From Streptomycetales bacterium (GTDB taxonomy: Bacteria; Actinomycetota; Actinomycetes; Prado026), in the NCBI GenBank assembly GCA_025361995.1, contig JANYIP010000176.1, forward strand, positions 1-6,254: a DNA stretch of 6,254 bases. The letters run 5' to 3'. This document shows, one piece after another, positions 5,017-6,254 of this stretch. Made by a program: the position numbers and the translations under genes. How positions within the stretch are numbered: position 1 is the first letter of the stretch; each line of letters starts with the position of its first letter. The notes below the pieces were generated by a model. The model did not search any database. It was not told where the DNA came from and saw only the letters and a program-made list of their open reading frames with translations.

Positions 5017-5796
5017 ATGACTCGTCGTGGTTCGGGTCGAGCGGGCGGCACGGTGGCCAGTCGGCGGCCCGCGGCCCACGGCCTCGTCTTTGTCGTCGGG
5101 ATGACGGTTTGTGCTGTTGTCTTCGGACCTGTCGGAGCTGCGCAGGCGTCAACGGTCGTCGCCGCGTGGAACATGAACGAGGCACCGGGGTCGACGGTGC
5201 TCGTCGATTCCGGACCCAACCACATCAACGGCACCATCGGTACGTCGATCACAGTGAACGGAGGGGTCCACTCGTTCCCGCACGTCCAGCGCGGCTTCAC
5301 CAACGCCACGTTCGATCCTGAGCACCTGGATGTCGTCAACGATCCGCGAGCCAATCCGGGCACTTCTGACTTCAAGGTCACCGCACGGATCAAGATCGCT
5401 ACGCCTGCCGACGCATTCGGCAACGTCATGCAGAAGGGCCAGAGCGGCACCCCAACGGGCTTTTGGAAGATGGAGCTCGACGGGCCCACACGTGGTCTGG
5501 TGTTCTGCGGCTTCCGGTCCATCGTCAACGGCGTCACCACGAACAGTGGAGTCCGCAGCCCAGTCAACGTCGCGGACAACCAGTGGCACGTCGTGACCTG
5601 CGAGCGTGGGCCGGGCTTCGCGTCCACGACGGTCGACGGGCACGTCACCACTCAACTCAACCACCCGACCGGCGCCATCACGAACAAAGATCCACTGACG
5701 ATCGGCGGCAAGCTCAACTGCACCGCCGCCACCTTGCACCACGACTGTGACTACTTCGAGGGCCAGATCGACTACGTCCAGATCGAGACCGGATAG
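5017..5796 (+). CDS. Secreted LamG/concanavalin A-like domain protein
   Basis: The gene encodes 259 residues. I chose the ATG at 5017 because GGAAGGGGG lies just upstream (5004-5012) and the next residues form a signal peptide. The ATG at 4969 lacks such a site. The signal peptide has an Arg-rich N-terminus (twin Arg at 3-4 and 16-17), a hydrophobic core at about 22-40 and a cleavage site AQA|ST after residue 44. The whole mature part is one LamG-like jelly roll: VVAAWNMNEAPGST and DSGPNHINGTI at the start, FKVTARIKI in the middle, QWHVVTCERGP, and the closing PLTIGGKLNC...CDYFEGQIDYVQIE. Cys164/Cys195 and Cys235/Cys244 are probable disulfides. This fold commonly binds sugars or surface ligands. 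No catalytic domain, cell-wall anchor motif or second helix is present, so it should be a free secreted binding protein. Confidence 0.9.
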   Translation: MTRRGSGRAGGTVASRRPAAHGLVFVVGMTVCAVVFGPVGAAQASTVVAAWNMNEAPGSTVLVDSGPNHINGTIGTSITVNGGVHSFPHVQRGFTNATFDPEHLDVVNDPRANPGTSDFKVTARIKIATPADAFGNVMQKGQSGTPTGFWKMELDGPTRGLVFCGFRSIVNGVTTNSGVRSPVNVADNQWHVVTCERGPGFASTTVDGHVTTQLNHPTGAITNKDPLTIGGKLNCTAATLHHDCDYFEGQIDYVQIETG

Positions 5797-5810
5797 CCAG
5801 ACGGGTGATG

Positions 5811-5839
5811 GGACCAGCCCCCGTGCGCGGTGGCTGTCC
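5811..5839 (+). terminator. Hairpin after the LamG gene, terminator candidate
   Basis: Fourteen bases after the stop, GGA-CAGCC (5811-5819, C5814 bulged) pairs with GGCTGTCC (5832-5839). An inner CCG/CGG stem caps it over a TGCG loop. No T-run follows. An alternative fold exists in which 5822-5831 pairs with 5841-5850 (10 pairs, two G-T). Position and strength support a terminator for the LamG gene. Confidence 0.55.
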
Positions 5840-6034
5840 GACCGCGTGCGCAAGATCAGTGCCGTACTGGGCGTGCGGCTGAACCCGCAGAGCCACAGAC
5901 GATGTCGCAGACCGTGGTGGGCCGCGCCGCTGGCGTGGGTAGGGCTGGTTCCAGTGTCCGGCTCAAGCGCAGGCGACCGAGCGTCGAAACGAGGGAGAGG
6001 AACTGCACCAGATCTTGGGGAGGACGGCGGGAAG

Positions 6035-6254
6035 GTGTCCATTTCACGCGGGAGCCGCAGCAAAGTCGCAGCCTCGTTGGACGTGGCCGTCTTCGCTGTT
6101 GGAGTGGCGATAGCCTTGCCGGCGGTGGCGAGATGGCTGCTCGAGGCGTCCTGGCCAGGTGTTGCCGGGGTCATCGCGGTGGCGTTGGTCGTCGTCATGT
6201 CGAGGTTCCCACTGGTTCTGACTCACCGTTCCGGCGATGTGGTCATAGGTTTTG
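6035..6254 (+). CDS. N-terminal part of a membrane protein, possibly a signalling protein; cut by the window end
   Basis: The frame stays open to the window edge, so only the first 73 or so residues are seen. I chose the GTG at 6035, with GGGGAGG at 6017-6023 upstream (11-base spacer). GTG 5954 or 5846 in the same frame would add residues without a better site. The visible part has a basic start (SRGSRSK), a first hydrophobic helix at about 15-33 and a second at about 40-55. It continues SRFPLVLTHRSGDVVIGF. I recall FPLVL...GDVVIGF-type sequences from the membrane-sensor N-termini of actinobacterial HD-domain or GGDEF/EAL proteins, but the effector domain lies outside the window. Codon use (GC-rich third positions) and hydrophobic pattern support a real gene. 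The long open frame on the opposite strand here has unnatural composition. Confidence 0.6.
   Translation, partial: MSISRGSRSKVAASLDVAVFAVGVAIALPAVARWLLEASWPGVAGVIAVALVVVMSRFPLVLTHRSGDVVIGF

Noticed and set aside
5149..6198. 349-residue open frame on the minus strand over the LamG gene and the right gap
   Set aside because: It is antisense to the clear LamG gene and its protein has an unnatural Arg/Asp/Val-rich composition. It is a by-product of high GC content.
1..6254. CRISPR array, tRNA or rRNA genes, insertion sequences, toxin-antitoxin pair
   Set aside because: I found no spaced direct repeats, cloverleaf, rRNA-like stretch, transposase or terminal inverted repeats. The small genes at 727-1918 lack the overlap and motifs of toxin-antitoxin pairs.

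Overview
The window looks like chromosomal DNA from a high-GC Gram-positive bacterium of the Actinobacteria. Coding regions are strongly GC-rich with G/C in third codon positions. GTG starts occur beside GGAGG-type ribosome binding sites, and several proteins are of types common in actinobacterial genomes. All genes that I can support lie on the + strand. I cannot name genus or species.

Left part (1-1918): the window opens inside the 3' part of a phospholipase D-superfamily gene (1-665). Three small genes follow: a two-helix membrane protein with a charged tail (727-1038), a hemerythrin HHE-domain protein (1106-1603) and a short YtxH-like protein (1640-1918). The last two are 36 bases apart and look co-transcribed. 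A good match to a stress-type (SigB/SigF/SigH) promoter, GTTT-N15-GGGTAC, lies just upstream of the hemerythrin gene. This suggests a general stress or redox-related pair.

Middle part (1919-2658): a decayed fragment of an M56-type (BlaR1/HtpX-like) metallopeptidase. It lacks its membrane N-terminus, has lost the second histidine of HExxH, and is frameshifted. About 280 bases without a recognisable gene follow.

Right part (2659-5796): four genes for membrane or exported proteins. They are a four-helix membrane protein, a secreted four-cysteine protein of an uncharacterised family, a membrane-anchored protein resembling only the C-terminal soluble part of actinobacterial GT-C glycosyltransferases, and a secreted LamG/concanavalin-like protein. 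Strong hairpins separate these genes, so the row is probably several transcription units. Whether they form a functional cell-surface module is inference.

Right edge (5797-6254): a terminator-like hairpin, then the start of a gene cut by the window end (about 6035-6254+). It encodes two hydrophobic helices and may be the N-terminal sensor part of a cyclic-di-GMP or HD-type signalling protein.

I found no rRNA, tRNA, CRISPR array, insertion sequence or clear riboswitch. The strongest leads are the SigB-like promoter, the orphan GT-C C-terminal domain, the chained hairpins after it, and the peptidase remnant.
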